Shown piece by piece: positions 1 through 14,464 of a stretch of DNA of 64,000 bases. The notes beneath the pieces were generated by a model that was given only the letters and a program-made list of their open reading frames with translations, was not told where the DNA came from and did no database searches. Numbering within the stretch: the first letter of the stretch is position 1; every line of letters starts with the position of its first letter. Source of the stretch: Eutreptiella sp. 'Long Island Sound 2002' (lineage: Eukaryota > Euglenozoa > Euglenophyceae > Eutreptiales > Eutreptiaceae); assembly GCA_964036045.1 (NCBI GenBank), contig OZ038382.1, positions 131,936,556 through 132,000,555 of the forward strand. The letters run 5' to 3'. The translations under genes and the position numbers were made by a program.

Positions 1-1859
1 CCTCTGTGAAATGTTTACCCCCCTCCGTGAATTATTTGACCCCTCTGTGAATTATTTACCCCCCTCCGTGAATTATTTGACCCCTCTGTGAATTATTTAC
101 CCCCCTCCGTGAATTATTTCACCCCTCCGTAAATTATTTACCCCCCTCCGTGAATTATTTGACCCCTCCGTGAATTATTTACCCCCCTCCGTGAATTATT
201 TGACCCCTCTGTGAATTGATTACCCCCCTCCGTGAATTATTTCACCCCTCCGTGAATTATTTACCCCCCTCCGTGAATTATTTGACCCCTCTGTGAATTT
301 TTTACCCTCCTCCGTGAATTATTTCACCCCTCCGTGAATTATTTACCCCCCTCCGTGAATTATTTCACCCCTCCGTGAATTATTTACCCCCCTCCGCGAA
401 TTATTTGACCCCTCCGTGAATTATTTACCCCCCTCCGTGAATTATTTGACCCCTCCGTGAATTATTTACCCCCCTCCGTGAATTATTTCACCCCTCCGTG
501 AATTATTTACCCCCCTCCGTGAATTATTTGACCCCTCCGTGTATTATTTACCCCCCTCCGTGAATTGTTTCAGCCCTCCGTGAATTATTTACCCCCCTCC
601 GTGAATTATTTCACCCCTCCGTGAATTATTTACCCCCCTCCGTGAATTATTGTACCCCTCTGTGAATTATTTACCCCCCTCCTTGAATTATTTGACCCCT
701 CTGTGAATTGTTTGCCCCCCTCCGTGAATTATTTCACCCCTCCGTGAATTATTTACCCCCCTCCGTGAATTATTTGACCCCTCCGTGAATTATTTACCCC
801 CCTCCGTGAATTATTTCACCCCTCCGTGAATTATTTACCCCCCTCCTCGAATTATTTGACCCCTCCGTGAATTGTTTACCCCCCTCCGTGAATTATTTCA
901 CCCCTCCGTGAATTATTTACCACCCTCCGTGAATTATTTGACCCCTCTGTGAATTGTTTACCCCCCTCCGTGAATTATTTGACCCCTCCGTGAATTGTTT
1001 ACCCCCCTCCGTGAATTATTTCACCCCTCCGTGAATTATTTACCCCCCTCCGTGAATTATTTGACCCCTCTGTGAATTGTTTACCCCCCTCCGTGAATTA
1101 TTTGACCCCTCCGTGAATTATTTACCGCCCTCCGTGAATTATTTCACCCCTCCGTGAATTATTTACCCCCCTCCGTGAATTATTTCACCCCTCCGTGAAT
1201 TATTTACCCCCCTCCGTGAATTATTTCACCCCTCCGTGAATTATTTACCCCCCTCCGTGAATTATTTGACCCCTCCGTGAATTATTTACCCCCCTCCTAG
1301 AATTGTTTCACCCCTCCGTGAATTGTTTACCCCCCTCCGTGAATTATTTCACCCCTCCGTGAATTATTTACCCCCCTCTGTGAATTATTTGACCCCTCTG
1401 TGAATTGTTTACCCCCCTCCGTGAATTATTTGACCCCTCCGTGAATTGTTTACCCCCCTCCGTGAATTATTTCACCCCTCCGTGAATTATTTACCCCCCT
1501 CCGTGAATTATTTGACCCCTCTGTGAATTGTTTACCCCCCTCCGTGAATAATTTCACCCCTCCGTGAATTATTTACCCCCCTCCGTGAATTATTTCACCC
1601 CTCCGTGAATTATTTACCCCCCTCCGTGAATTATTTCACCCCTCCGTGAATTATTTACCCCCCTCCGTGAATTATTTCACCCCTCCGTGAATTATTTACC
1701 CCCCTCCGTGAATTATTTGACCCCTCCGTGAATTATTTACCCCCCTCCGTGAATTATTTGACCCCTCTGTGAATTGTTTACCGCCCTCCATGAATTATTT
1801 CACCCCTCCGTGAATTATTTACCCCCCTCCGTGAATTATTTGACCCCTCCGTGAATTAT

Positions 1860-3730
1860 TTACCCCCCTCCGTGAATTATTTGACCCCTCCGTGAATTAT
1901 TTACCCCCCTCCGTGAATTATTTGACCCCTCTGTGGATTATTTACCCCCCTCCGTGAATTATTTGACCCCTCTGTGAATTGTTTACCCCCCTCGGTGAAT
2001 TATTTCACCCCTCCGTGAATTATTTACCCCCCTCCGTGAATTATTTCACCCCTCCGTGAATTATTTACCCCCCTCCGTGAATTATTTGACCCCTCCGTGA
2101 ATTATTTACCCCCCTCCGTGAATTATTTGACCCCTCTGTGGATTATTTACCCCCCTCCGTGAATTATTTGACCCCTCTGTGAATTGTTTACCCCCCTCCG
2201 TGAATTATTTCACCCCTCCGTGAATTATTTACCCCCCTCCGTGAATTAATTGACCCCTCCGTGAATTATTTACCCCCCTCCGTGAATTATTTGACCCCTC
2301 CGTGAATTATTTACCGCCCTCCGTGAATTACTTGACCCCTCTGTGAAATGTTTACCCCCCTCCGTGAATTATTTCACCCCTCCGTGAATTATTTACCCCC
2401 CTCCGTGAATTGTTTCACCCCTCCGTGAATTATTTACCCCCCTCCGTGAATTATTTCACCCCTCCGTGAATTATTTACCCCCCTCCGCGAATTATTTGAC
2501 CCCTCTGTGAATCATTTACCCCCCTCCGTGAATTATTTGACCCCTCCGTGAATTATTTACCCCCCTCCGTGAATTATTTCACGCCTCCGTGAATTATTTA
2601 CCCCCCTCCGTGAATTATTTCACCCCTCCGTGAATTATTTACCCCCCTCCGTGAATTATTTCACCCCTCCGTGAATTATTTACCCCCCTCCGTGAATTAT
2701 TTCACCCCTCCGTGAATTATTTACGCCCCTCCGTGAATTATTTCACCCCTCCGTGAATTATTTACTCCCCTCCGTGAATTATTTGACCCCTCCGTGAATT
2801 ATTTACCCCCCTCCGTGAATTATTTCACCCCTCCGTGAATTATTTACCCCCCTCCTCGAATTGTTTCACCCCTCCGTGAATTGTTTACCCCCCTCCGTGA
2901 ATTATTTCTCCCCTCCGTGAATTATTTACCCCCCTCCGTGAATTATTTGACCCCTCTGTGAATTGTTTACCCCCCTCCGTGAATTATTTGACCCCTCCGT
3001 GAATTGTTTACCCCCCTCCGTGAATTATTTCACCCTTCCGTGAATTATTTACCCCCCTCCGTGAATTATTTGACCCCTCTGTGAATTGTTTACCCCCCTC
3101 CGTGAATAATTTCACCCCTCCGTGAATTATTTACCCCCCTCCGTGAATTAATTGACCCCTCCGTGAATTATTTACCCCCCTCCGTGAATTATTTGGCCCC
3201 TCCGTGAATTATTTACCCCCCTCCGTGAATTATTTCACCCCTCCGTGAATTATTTCACCCCTCCGTGAATTATTTACCCCCCTCCGCGAATTATTTGACC
3301 CCTCTGTGAATCATTTACCCCCCTCCGTGAATTATTTGACCCCTCCGTGAATTATTTACCCCCCTCCGTGAATTATTTCACGCCTCCGTGAATTATTTAC
3401 CCCCCTCCGTGAATTATTTCACCCCTCCGTGAATTATTTACCCCCCTCCGTGAATTATTTCACCCCTCCGTGAATTATTTACCCCCCTCCGTGAATTATT
3501 TCACCCCTCCGTGAATTATTTACGCCCCTCCGTGAATTATTTCACCCCTCCGTGAATTATTTACTCCCCTCCGTGAATTATTTGACCCCTCCGTGAATTA
3601 TTTACCCCCCTCCGTGAATTATTTCACCCCTCCGTGAATTATTTACCCCCCTCCTCGAATTATTTCACCCCTCCGTGAATTGTTTACCCCCCTCCGTGAA
3701 TTATTTCTCCCCTCCGTGAATTATTTACCC
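1860..3730. repeat. Satellite higher-order block, copy A of a 2,766-bp-spaced duplication
   Basis: Diagnostic variants in this stretch recur exactly 2,766 bp further on: TCCGCGA at 2,484 and 3,283 against 5,250 and 6,049, and the CTGTGGATT pair near 1,931 and 2,134 against 4,697 and 4,901. Within it the marker TCCGCGA repeats at 799 bp (19 of the 21-bp plus 20 of the 20-bp monomers), giving a smaller higher-order repeat nested in the larger duplication. Confidence 0.85.
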
Positions 3731-4625
3731 CCCTCCGTGAATTATTTGACCCCTCTGTGAATTGTTTACCCCCCTCCGTGAATTATTTGACCCCTCCGTG
3801 AATTGTTTACCCCCCTCCGTGAATTATTTCACCCTTCCGTGAATTATTTACCCCCCTCCGTGAATTATTTGACCCCTCTGTGAATTGTTTACCCCCCTCC
3901 GTGAATAATTTCACCCCTCCGTGAATTATTTACCCCCCTCCGTGAATTAATTGACCCCTCCGTGAATTATTTACCCCCCTCCGTGAATTATTTGGCCCCT
4001 CCGTGAATTATTTACCCCCCTCCGTGAATTATTTCACCCCTCCGTGAATTATTTACCCCCCTCGGTGAATTATTTCACCCCTCCGTGAATTATTTACCCC
4101 CCTCCGTGAATTATTTGACCCCTCTGTGAATTGTTTACCCCCCTCCGTGAATTATTTGACCCCTCCGTGAATTATTTACCCCCCTCCGTGAATTATTTCA
4201 CCCCTCCGTGAATTATTTCACCCCTCCGTGAATTATTTACCCCCCTCCGCGAATTATTTGACCCCTCTGTGAATCATTTACCCCCCTCCGTGAATTATTT
4301 GACCCCTCCGTGAATTATTTACCCCCCTCCGTGAATTATTTGGCCCCTCCGTGAATTATTTACCCCCCTCCGTGAATTATTTCACCCCTCCGTGAATTAT
4401 TTCACCCCTCCGTGAATTATTTACCCCCCTCCGCGAATTATTTGACCCCTCTGTGAATCATTTACCCCCCTCCGTGAATTATTTGACCCCTCCGTGAATT
4501 ATTTACCCCCCTCCGTGAATTATTTCACGCCTCCGTGAATTATTTACCCCCCTCCGTGAATTATTTCACCCCTCCGTGAATTATTTACCCCCCTCCGTGA
4601 ATTATTTCACCCCTCCGTGAATTAT

Positions 4626-6497
4626 TTACCCCCCTCCGTGAATTATTTGACCCCTCCGTGAATTATTTACCCCCCTCCGTGAATTATTTGACCCCTCTGT
4701 GGATTATTTACCCCCCTCCGTGAATTATTTGACCCCTCTGTGAATTGTTTACCCCCCTCGGTGAATTATTTCACCCCTCCGTGAATTATTTACCCCCCTC
4801 CGTGAATTATTTCACCCCTCCGTGAATTATTTACCCCCCTCCGTGAATTATTTGACCCCTCCGTGAATTATTTACCCCCCTCCGTGAATTATTTGACCCC
4901 TCTGTGGATTATTTACCCCCCTCCGTGAATTATTTGACCCCTCTGTGAATTGTTTACCCCCCTCCGTGAATTATTTCACCCCTCCGTGAATTATTTACCC
5001 CCCTCCGTGAATTAATTGACCCCTCCGTGAATTATTTACCCCCCTCCGTGAATTATTTGACCCCTCCGTGAATTATTTACCGCCCTCCGTGAATTACTTG
5101 ACCCCTCTGTGAAATGTTTACCCCCCTCCGTGAATTATTTCACCCCTCCGTGAATTATTTACCCCCCTCCGTGAATTGTTTCACCCCTCCGTGAATTATT
5201 TACCCCCCTCCGTGAATTATTTCACCCCTCCGTGAATTATTTACCCCCCTCCGCGAATTATTTGACCCCTCTGTGAATCATTTACCCCCCTCCGTGAATT
5301 ATTTGACCCCTCCGTGAATTATTTACCCCCCTCCGTGAATTATTTCACGCCTCCGTGAATTATTTACCCCCCTCCGTGAATTATTTCACCCCTCCGTGAA
5401 TTATTTACCCCCCTCCGTGAATTATTTCACCCCTCCGTGAATTATTTACCCCCCTCCGTGAATTATTTCACCCCTCCGTGAATTATTTACGCCCCTCCGT
5501 GAATTATTTCACCCCTCCGTGAATTATTTACTCCCCTCCGTGAATTATTTGACCCCTCCGTGAATTATTTACCCCCCTCCGTGAATTATTTCACCCCTCC
5601 GTGAATTATTTACCCCCCTCCTCGAATTGTTTCACCCCTCCGTGAATTGTTTACCCCCCTCCGTGAATTATTTCTCCCCTCCGTGAATTATTTACCCCCC
5701 TCCGTGAATTATTTGACCCCTCTGTGAATTGTTTACCCCCCTCCGTGAATTATTTGACCCCTCCGTGAATTGTTTACCCCCCTCCGTGAATTATTTCACC
5801 CTTCCGTGAATTATTTACCCCCCTCCGTGAATTATTTGACCCCTCTGTGAATTGTTTACCCCCCTCCGTGAATAATTTCACCCCTCCGTGAATTATTTAC
5901 CCCCCTCCGTGAATTAATTGACCCCTCCGTGAATTATTTACCCCCCTCCGTGAATTATTTGGCCCCTCCGTGAATTATTTACCCCCCTCCGTGAATTATT
6001 TCACCCCTCCGTGAATTATTTCACCCCTCCGTGAATTATTTACCCCCCTCCGCGAATTATTTGACCCCTCTGTGAATCATTTACCCCCCTCCGTGAATTA
6101 TTTGACCCCTCCGTGAATTATTTACCCCCCTCCGTGAATTATTTCACGCCTCCGTGAATTATTTACCCCCCTCCGTGAATTATTTCACCCCTCCGTGAAT
6201 TATTTACCCCCCTCCGTGAATTATTTCACCCCTCCGTGAATTATTTACCCCCCTCCGTGAATTATTTCACCCCTCCGTGAATTATTTACGCCCCTCCGTG
6301 AATTATTTCACCCCTCCGTGAATTATTTACTCCCCTCCGTGAATTATTTGACCCCTCCGTGAATTATTTACCCCCCTCCGTGAATTATTTCACCCCTCCG
6401 TGAATTATTTACCCCCCTCCTCGAATTATTTCACCCCTCCGTGAATTGTTTACCCCCCTCCGTGAATTATTTCTCCCCTCCGTGAATTATTTACCCC
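4626..6497. repeat. Satellite higher-order block, copy B
   Basis: Second copy of the preceding block, same orientation, offset 2,766 bp, with the same order of single-base variants up to about 6,497, where a fresh copy of the 799-bp type block starts with TCCGCGA at about 6,501. Additional partial blocks start at 4,246 and 4,431. The pattern points to unequal exchange between long blocks, not just slippage of single units. Confidence 0.8.
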
Positions 6498-9400
6498 CCT
6501 CCGCGAATTATTTGACCCCTCTGTGAATCATTTACCCCCCTCCGTGAATTATTTGACCCCTCCGTGAATTATTTACCCCCCTCCGTGAATTATTTCACGC
6601 CTCCGTGAATTATTTACCCCCCTCCGTGAATTATTTCACCCCTCCGTGAATTATTTACCCCCCTCCGTGAATTATTTCACCCCTCCGTGAATTATTTACC
6701 CCCCTCCGTGAATTATTTCACCCCTCCGTGAATTATTTACGCCCCTCCGTGAATTATTTCACCCCTCCGTGAATTATTTACTCCCCTCCGTGAATTATTT
6801 GACCCCTCCGTGAATTATTTACCCCCCTCCGTGAATTATTTCACCCCTCCGTGAATTATTTACCCCCCTCCTCGAATTATTTCACCCCTCCGTGAATTGT
6901 TTACCCCCCTCCGTGAATTATTTCTCCCCTCCGTGAATTATTTACCCCCCTCCGTGAATTATTTGACCCCTCTGTGAATTGTTTACCCCCCTCCGTGAAT
7001 TATTTGACCCCTCCGTGAATTGTTTACCCCCCTCCGTGAATTATTTCACCCTTCCGTGAATTATTTACCCCCCTCCGTGAATTATTTGACCCCTCTGTGA
7101 ATTGTTTACCCCCCTCCGTGAATAATTTCACCCCTCCGTGAATTATTTACCCCCCTCCGTGAATTAATTGACCCCTCCGTGAATTATTTACCCCCCTCCG
7201 TGAATTATTTGGCCCCTCCGTGAATTATTTACCCCCCTCCGTGAATTATTTCACCCCTCCGTGAATTATTTACCCCCCTCGGTGAATTATTTCACCCCTC
7301 CGTGAATTATTTACCCCCCTCCGTGAATTATTTGACCCCTCTGTGAATTGTTTACCCCCCTCCGTGAATTATTTCACCCCTCCGTGAATTATTTACCCCC
7401 CTCCGTGAATTATTTCACCCCTCCGTGAATTATTTACCCCCCTCCGTGAATTATTTGACCCCTCCGTGAATTATTTAACCCCCTCCGTGAATTATTTCAC
7501 CCCTTCGTGAATTATTTACCCCCCTCCGTGAATTATTTGACCCCTCTGTGAATTGTTTACCCCCCTCCGTGAATTATTTCACCCCTCCGTGAATTATTTA
7601 CCCCCCTCCGCGAATTATTTCACCCCTCCGTGAATTATTTACCCCCCTCCGTGGTATTTGATCCCTCCGTGAATTATTTACCCCCCTCCGTGAATTATTT
7701 CACCCCTCCGTGAATTATTTACCCCCCTCCGTGAATTATTTGACCCCTCTGTGAATTGTTTACCCCCCTCCGTGATATATTTCACCCCTCCGTGAATTAT
7801 TTACCCTCCTCCGTGAATTATTTGACCCCTCTGTGAATTATTTACCCCCCTCCGTGAATTATTTGACCCCTCCGTGAATTATTTACCCCCCCCCGTGAAT
7901 TATTTGACCCCTCTGTGAAATGTTTACCCCCCTCCGTGAATTATTTCACCCCTCCGTGAATTATTTACCCCCCTCCGTGAATTATTTGACCCCTCCGTGA
8001 ATTATTTACCCCCCCCCGTGAATTATTTGACCCCTCTGTGAAATGTTTACCCCCCTCCGTGAATTGTTTCACCCCTCCGTGAATTATTTACCCCCCTCCG
8101 TGAATTATTTCACCCCTCCGTGAATTATTTACCCCCCTCCGCGAATTATTTGACCCCTCCGTGAATCATTTACCCCCCTCCGTGAATTATTTCACCCCTC
8201 CGTGAATTATTTACCCCCCTCCGTGAATTATTTCACCCCTCCGTGAATTATTTACCCCCCTCCGTGAATAGTTTCACCCCTCCGTGAATTATTTACCCCC
8301 CCTCCGTGAATTATTTCACCCCTCCGTGAATTATTTACCCCCCTCCGTAAATTATTTCACCCCTCCGTGAATTATCTACGCCCCTCCGTGAATTATTTCA
8401 CCCCTCCGTGAATTATTTACCCCCCTCCTCGAATTATTTCACCCCTCCGTGAATTGTTTACCCCCCTCCGTGAATTATTTCACCCCTCCGTGAATTATTT
8501 ACCCCCCTCCGTGAATTATTTGACCCCTCTGTGAATTGTTTACCCCCCTCCGTGAATAATTTCACCCCTCTGTGAATTATTTACCCCCCTCCGTGAATTA
8601 ATTGACCCCTCCGTGAATTATTTACCCCCCTCCGTGAATTATTTGGCCCCTCCGTGAATTATTTACCCCCCTCCGTGAATTATTTCACCCCTCCGTGAAT
8701 TATTTACCCCCCTCGGTGAATTATTTCACCCCTCCGTGAATTATTTACCCCCCTCCGTGAATTATTTGACCCCTCTGTGAATTGTTTACCCCCCTCCGTG
8801 AATTATTTCACCCCTCCGTGAATTATTTACCCCCCTCCGTGAATTATTTCACCCCTCCGTGAATTATTTACCCCCCTCCGTGAATTATTTCACCCCTACG
8901 TGAATTATTTACCCCCCTCCGTGAATTATTTGACCCCTCCGTGAATTATTTACCCCCCTCCGTGAATTGTTTCACCCCTCCGTGAATTATTTACCCCCCT
9001 CCTCGAATTATTTCACCCCTCCGTGAATTGTTTACCCCCCTCCGTGAATTATTTCACCCCTCCGTGAATTATTTACCCCCCTCCGTGAATTATTTGACCC
9101 CTCTGTGAATTGTTTACCCCCCTCCGTGAATTATTTCACCCCTCCGTGAATTGTTTTCCCCCCCTCCGTGAATTATTTCACCCCTACGTGAATTATTTAC
9201 TCCCCTCCGTGAATTATTTGACCCCTCTGTGCATTGTTTACCCCCCTCCGTGAATAATTTCACCCCTCTGTGGATTATTTACCCCCCTCCGTGAATTATT
9301 TGACCCCTCCGTGAATTATTTACCCCCCTCCGTGAATTATTTGACCCCTCCGTGAATTATTTACCCCCCTCCGTGAATTATTTCACCCCTCCGTGAATTA

Positions 9401-12400
9401 TTTACCCCCCTCCGTGAATTATTTGACCCCTCCGTGAATTATTTACCCCCCTCCGTGAATTATTTCACCCCTCCGTGAATTATTTACCCCCCTCCGTGAA
9501 TTATTTGACCCCTCTGTGAATTGTTTACCCCCCTCCGTGAATTATTTCACCCCTCCGTGAATTATTTACCCCCCTCCGTGAATTATTTCACCCCTCCGTG
9601 AATTATTTACCCCCCTCCGTGAATTATTTGACCCCTCCATGAATTATTTACCCCCCTCCGTGAATTATTTCACCCCTCCGTGAATTATTTACCCCCCTCC
9701 GTGAATTATTTCACCCCTCTGTGAATCATTTACCCCCCTCCATGAATTGTTTCACCCCTCCGTGAATTATGTACCCCCCTCCGTGAATTATTTCACCCCT
9801 CCGTGAATTATTTACCCCCCTCCGCGAATTATTTGACCCCTCCGTGAATTGTTTACCCCCCTCCGTGAATTATTTGACCCCTCCGTGAATTATTTACCCC
9901 CCTCCGTGAATTATTTCACCCCTCCGTGAATTATTTACCCCCCTCCGTGAATTATTTCACCCCTCCGTGAATTATTTACCCCCCTCCGTGAATTGTTTCA
10001 CCCCTCCGTGAATTATTTACCCCCCTCCGTGAATTATTTCACCCCTCCGTGAATTATTTACCCCCCTCCGTGAATTATTGTACCCCTTTGTGAATTATTT
10101 ACCCCCCTCCGTGAATTATTTGACCCCTCTGTGAATTGTTTACCCCCCTCCGTGAACTATTTCACCCCTCCGTGAATTATTTACCCCCCTCCGTGAATAA
10201 TTTCACCCCTCTGTGGATTATTTACCCCCCTCCATGAATTATTTCACCCCTCCGTGAATTATTTACGCCCCTCCGTGAATTATTTCACCCCTCCGTGAAT
10301 TATTTACCCCCCTCCGTGAATTGTTTCACCCCTCCGTGAATTATTTACCCCCCTCCGTGAATTATTTCACCCCTCCGTGAATTATTTACCCCCCTCTGTG
10401 AATTGTTGTACCCCTTTGTGAATTATTTACCCCCCTCCGTGAATTATTTGACCCCTCCGTGAATTGTTTACCCCCCTCCGTGAATTATTTCACCCCTCCG
10501 TGAATTACTTACCCCCCTCCGTGAATTATTTGACCCCTCTGTGAATTGTTTACCCCCCTCCGTGAATTATTTGACCCCTCCGTGAATTATTTACCCCCTC
10601 CGTGAATTATTTGACCCCTCTGTGAATTATTTACCCCCCTCCGTGAATTATTTGACCCCTCCGTGAATTATTTACCCCCCTCCGTGATTCATTTCACCCC
10701 TCCGTGAATTATTTACCCCCCTCCGTGAAATATTTGACCCCTCTGTGAATTGTTTACCCCCCTCTGTGAATTATTTGACCCCTCTGTGAGATGTTTACCC
10801 CCCTCCGTGAATTATTTCACCCCTCTGTGAATTGTTTACCCCCCTCCGTGAATTATTTGACCCCTCTGTGAATTGTTTACCCCCCTCCGTGAATTATTTG
10901 ACCCCTCCGTGAATTATTTCACCCCTCCGTGAATTATTTACCCCCTTGTGAATCATTTCTCCCCTCCGTAAATTATTTACCCCCCTCCGTGAATTATTTG
11001 ACCCCTCCGTGAATTGTTTACCCCCCTCCGTAAATTTTTTCACCCCTCCGTGAATTATTTACCCCCCTGCGTGAATTATTTGACCCCTCCGTGAATTATG
11101 TACCCCCCTCCGTGAATTATTTTACCCCTCCGTGAATTATTTACCCCCCTCCGTGAATTATTTCACCCCTCCGTGAATTATTTACCCCCCTCCGTGAACT
11201 ATTTGACCCCTCCGTGAATTGTTTACCCCTCTCCGTGAATTATTTCACCCCTCCGTGAATTATTTACCCCCCAACGTGAATCATTTGACCCCTCCGTGAA
11301 TTATTTACCCCCCTCCATGAATTATTTTACCCCTCCGTGAATTATTTACCCCCCTCCGTGAGTTATTTCACCCCTCCGTGAATTGTTTACCCCCCTCCGT
11401 GAATTATTTCAGCCCTCCGTGATTCATTTACACCCCTCCGTGAATTTTTTGACCCCTCCGTGAATTATTTACCCCCCTCCATGAATTTTTTCACCCCTCC
11501 GTGAATTATTTACCCCCCTCCATGAATTATTTCACCCCTCCGTAAATTATTTACCCCCCTCCGTGAATTATTTGACCCCTCCGTGAATTATGTACCCCCC
11601 TCCGTGAATTATTTCACCTCTCCGTGAATTGTTTACCCCCCTCCGTGAATTATTTGACCACTCCGTGAATTATTTACCCCCCTCCGTGAATTATTTCACC
11701 CCTCCGTGAATTATTTACCCCCCTCCGTGATTTATTTGACCCCTCTGTGAATTGTTTACCCCCCTCCGTGAATTATTTCACCCCTCCGTGAATTATTTAC
11801 CCCCCTCCGTGAATTATTTTACCCCTCCGTGAATTATTTACCCCCCTCCGTGAATTATTTGACCCCTCCGTGAATTATTTACCCCCCTCCGTGAATTATT
11901 TGACCCCTCTGTGAAATGTTTACCCCCCTCCGTGAATTATTTCACCCCTCCGTGAATTATTTACCCCCCTCCGTGAATTATTTGACCCCTCTGTGAAATG
12001 TTTACCCCCCTCCGTGAATTATTTCACCCCTCCGTGAATCATTTACCCCCCTCCGTGAATTATTTCACCCCTCCGGGAATTATTTACCCCCCTCCGCGAA
12101 TTATTTGACCCCTCTGTGAATCATTTACCCCCCTCCGTGAATTATTTGACCCCTCCGTGAATTATTTACCCCCCTCCGTGAATTATTTCACCCCTCCGTG
12201 AATTATTTACCCCCCTCCGTGAATTATTTCACCCCTCCGTGAATTATTTACCCCCCTCCGTGAATTATTTCACCCCTCCGTGAATTATTTACCCCCCTCC
12301 GTGAATTATTGTACCCCTCTGTGAATTATTTACCCCCCTCCGTGAATTATTTGACCCCTCTGTGAATTATTTACCCCCCTCCGTGAATTATTTCACCCCT

Positions 12401-14108
12401 CCGTGAATTATTTACCCCCCTCCGTGAATTATTTGACCCCTCCGTGAATTATTTACCCCCCTCCGTGAATTATTTCACCCCTCCGTGAATTATTTACCCC
12501 CCTCCGTGAATTATTTCACCCCTCCACGAATTGTTTACCCCCCTCCGTGAATTATTTCATCCCTCCGTGAATTATTTACCCCCCTCCGTAAATTATATGA
12601 CCCCTCTGTGAATTGTTTACCCCCCTCCGTGAATTATTTGACCCCTCCGTGAATTGTTTACCCCCCTCCGTGAATTATTTCACCCCTCCGTGAATTATTT
12701 ACCCCCCTCCGTGAATTATTTGACCCCTCTGTGAATTGTTTACCCCCCTCCGTGAATTATTTGACCCCTCCGTGAATTATTTACCCCCCTCCATGAATTA
12801 TTTGACCCCTCCGTGAATTATTCACCCCCCTCCGTGATTTATTTCACCCCTCCGTGAATTATTTACCCCCCTCCGTGAATTATTTGACCCCTCTGTGAAT
12901 TGTTTACCCCCCTCTGTGAATTATTTGACCCCTTTGTGAATTGTTTACCCCGCTCCGTGAATTATTTGACCCCTCTGTGAATTGTTTACCCCCCTTCGTG
13001 AATTATTTGACCCCTCCGTGAATTATTTCACCCCTCCGTGAATTATTTACCCCCTCGTGAATTATTTCTCCCCTCCGTAAATCATTTACCCCCCTCCGTG
13101 AATTATTTGACCCCTCTGTGAATTGTTTACCCCCCTCCGTGAATTTTTTCACCCCTCCGTGAATTATTTACCCCCCTGCGTGAATTATTTGACCCCTCCG
13201 TGAATTATGTACCCCCCTCCGTGAATTATTTTACCCCTCCGTGAATTATTTATCCCCCTCCGTGAATTCTTTCACCGCTCCGTGAATTATTTACCCCCCT
13301 CCGTGAACTATTTGACCCCTCCGTGAATTATTTACCCCCCTGCGTGAATTATTTGACCCCTCCGTGAATTATTTACCCCCCTGCGTGAATTATTTGACCC
13401 CTCCGTGAATTATTTACCCCCCTCCGTGAATTATTTTACCCCTCTCCGTGAATTATTTCACCCCTCCGTGAATTGTTTACCCCCCTCCGTGAATTATTTC
13501 ACCCCTGTGTGAATCATTTACCCCCCTCCGTGAATTATTTGACCCCTCCGTGAATTATTTACCCCCCTCCGTGAATTATTTCACCCGTCCGTGAATTATT
13601 TACCCCCCTCCATTAATTATTTCACCCCTCGGTAAATTATTTACCCACCTCCGTCAATTATTTGACCCCTCCGTGAATTATGTAACCCCCTCCATGAATT
13701 ATTTCACCTCTCCGTGAATTATTTACCCCCATCCGTGAATTATTTGACCCCTCTGTGAATTGTTTACCCCCCTCCGTGAATTATTTCACCCCTCTGTGAA
13801 TTGTTTACCCCCCTCCGTGAATTATTTGACCCCTCCGTGAATTATTTACGCCCCTCCGTAAATTATTTCACCCCTCCGTGACTTATTTACCCCCCTCCGT
13901 GAATTATTTGACCCCTCCGTGAATTGTTTACCCCCCTCCGTGAATTATTTTACCCCTCCGTGAATTATTTACCCCCTCCGTGAATTATTTTACCCCTCCG
14001 TGAATTATTTACCCCCCTCCGTGAATTATTTGACCCCTCCGTGAATTATTTACCCCCCTCGGTGAATTATTTGACCCCTCCGTGAATTATTTGACCCCTG
14101 TGTGTGTG

Positions 14109-14463
14109 TCAATTATTTTGGGGGTCTAGACCCCCCTAGGAATTGACGCATAGGGTCGCGTCAATTATTTTGGGGGTCCAGACCCCCATAGGAATTGACG
14201 CGTAGGGTCGCGTCAATTATTTTGGGGGTCTAGATCCCCATAGGAATTGACGCATAGGGTCGCGTCAATTATTTTGGGGGTCCAGACCCCCATAGGAATT
14301 GGCGCATAGGGTTGCGTCAATTATTTTGGGGGTCTGGACCCCCCTAGGAATTGACGCATAAGGTCGCGTCAATTATTTTGGGGGTCTAGACCCATAGGAA
14401 TTGACGCATAGGGTCGCGTCAATTATTTTGGGGGTCCAGACCCCCATAGGAATTGGCGCATAG
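14109..14463. repeat. 52-bp tandem repeat, about 7 copies
   Basis: Units begin with TCAATTATTTTGGGGGTC at 14109, 14161, 14213, 14265, 14317, 14369 and 14419 (52-bp spacing, last 50 bp). Each carries the palindrome GGGGGTCTAGACCCCC or a one-base variant, followed by GGAATTGACGCATAGGGTCGCG. It abuts the 41-bp satellite directly and shares its AATTATTT core, with the adjacent C run replaced by a G run. Confidence 0.95.
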
Positions 14464-14464
14464 C

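Larger units (their letters stand above)
1..14100. repeat. 41-bp dimeric satellite array
   Basis: A continuous tandem array of a 41-bp unit, about 340 copies. Each unit is two related monomers: a 21-bp form with a run of six C (TTTACCCCCCTCCGTGAATTA) and a 20-bp form with four C preceded by GA or CA. Point variants (TCCGCGA, CTGTGGATT, CACGCC, TACGCC, TACTCC, CTTCCG, AATTAATTG, TTGGCCC, TCCTCGA) recur in fixed order, so the array has higher-order structure. All frames are closed, so it is not coding. Divergence and single-base indels rise towards the right edge (after about 10,500). Such an array suits a centromeric or other heterochromatic satellite, but function is inferred only from structure. 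Confidence 0.97.

Noticed and set aside
1-14100. CRISPR-like array
   Set aside because: Units are contiguous with no unique spacers; this is satellite DNA and the setting is eukaryotic.
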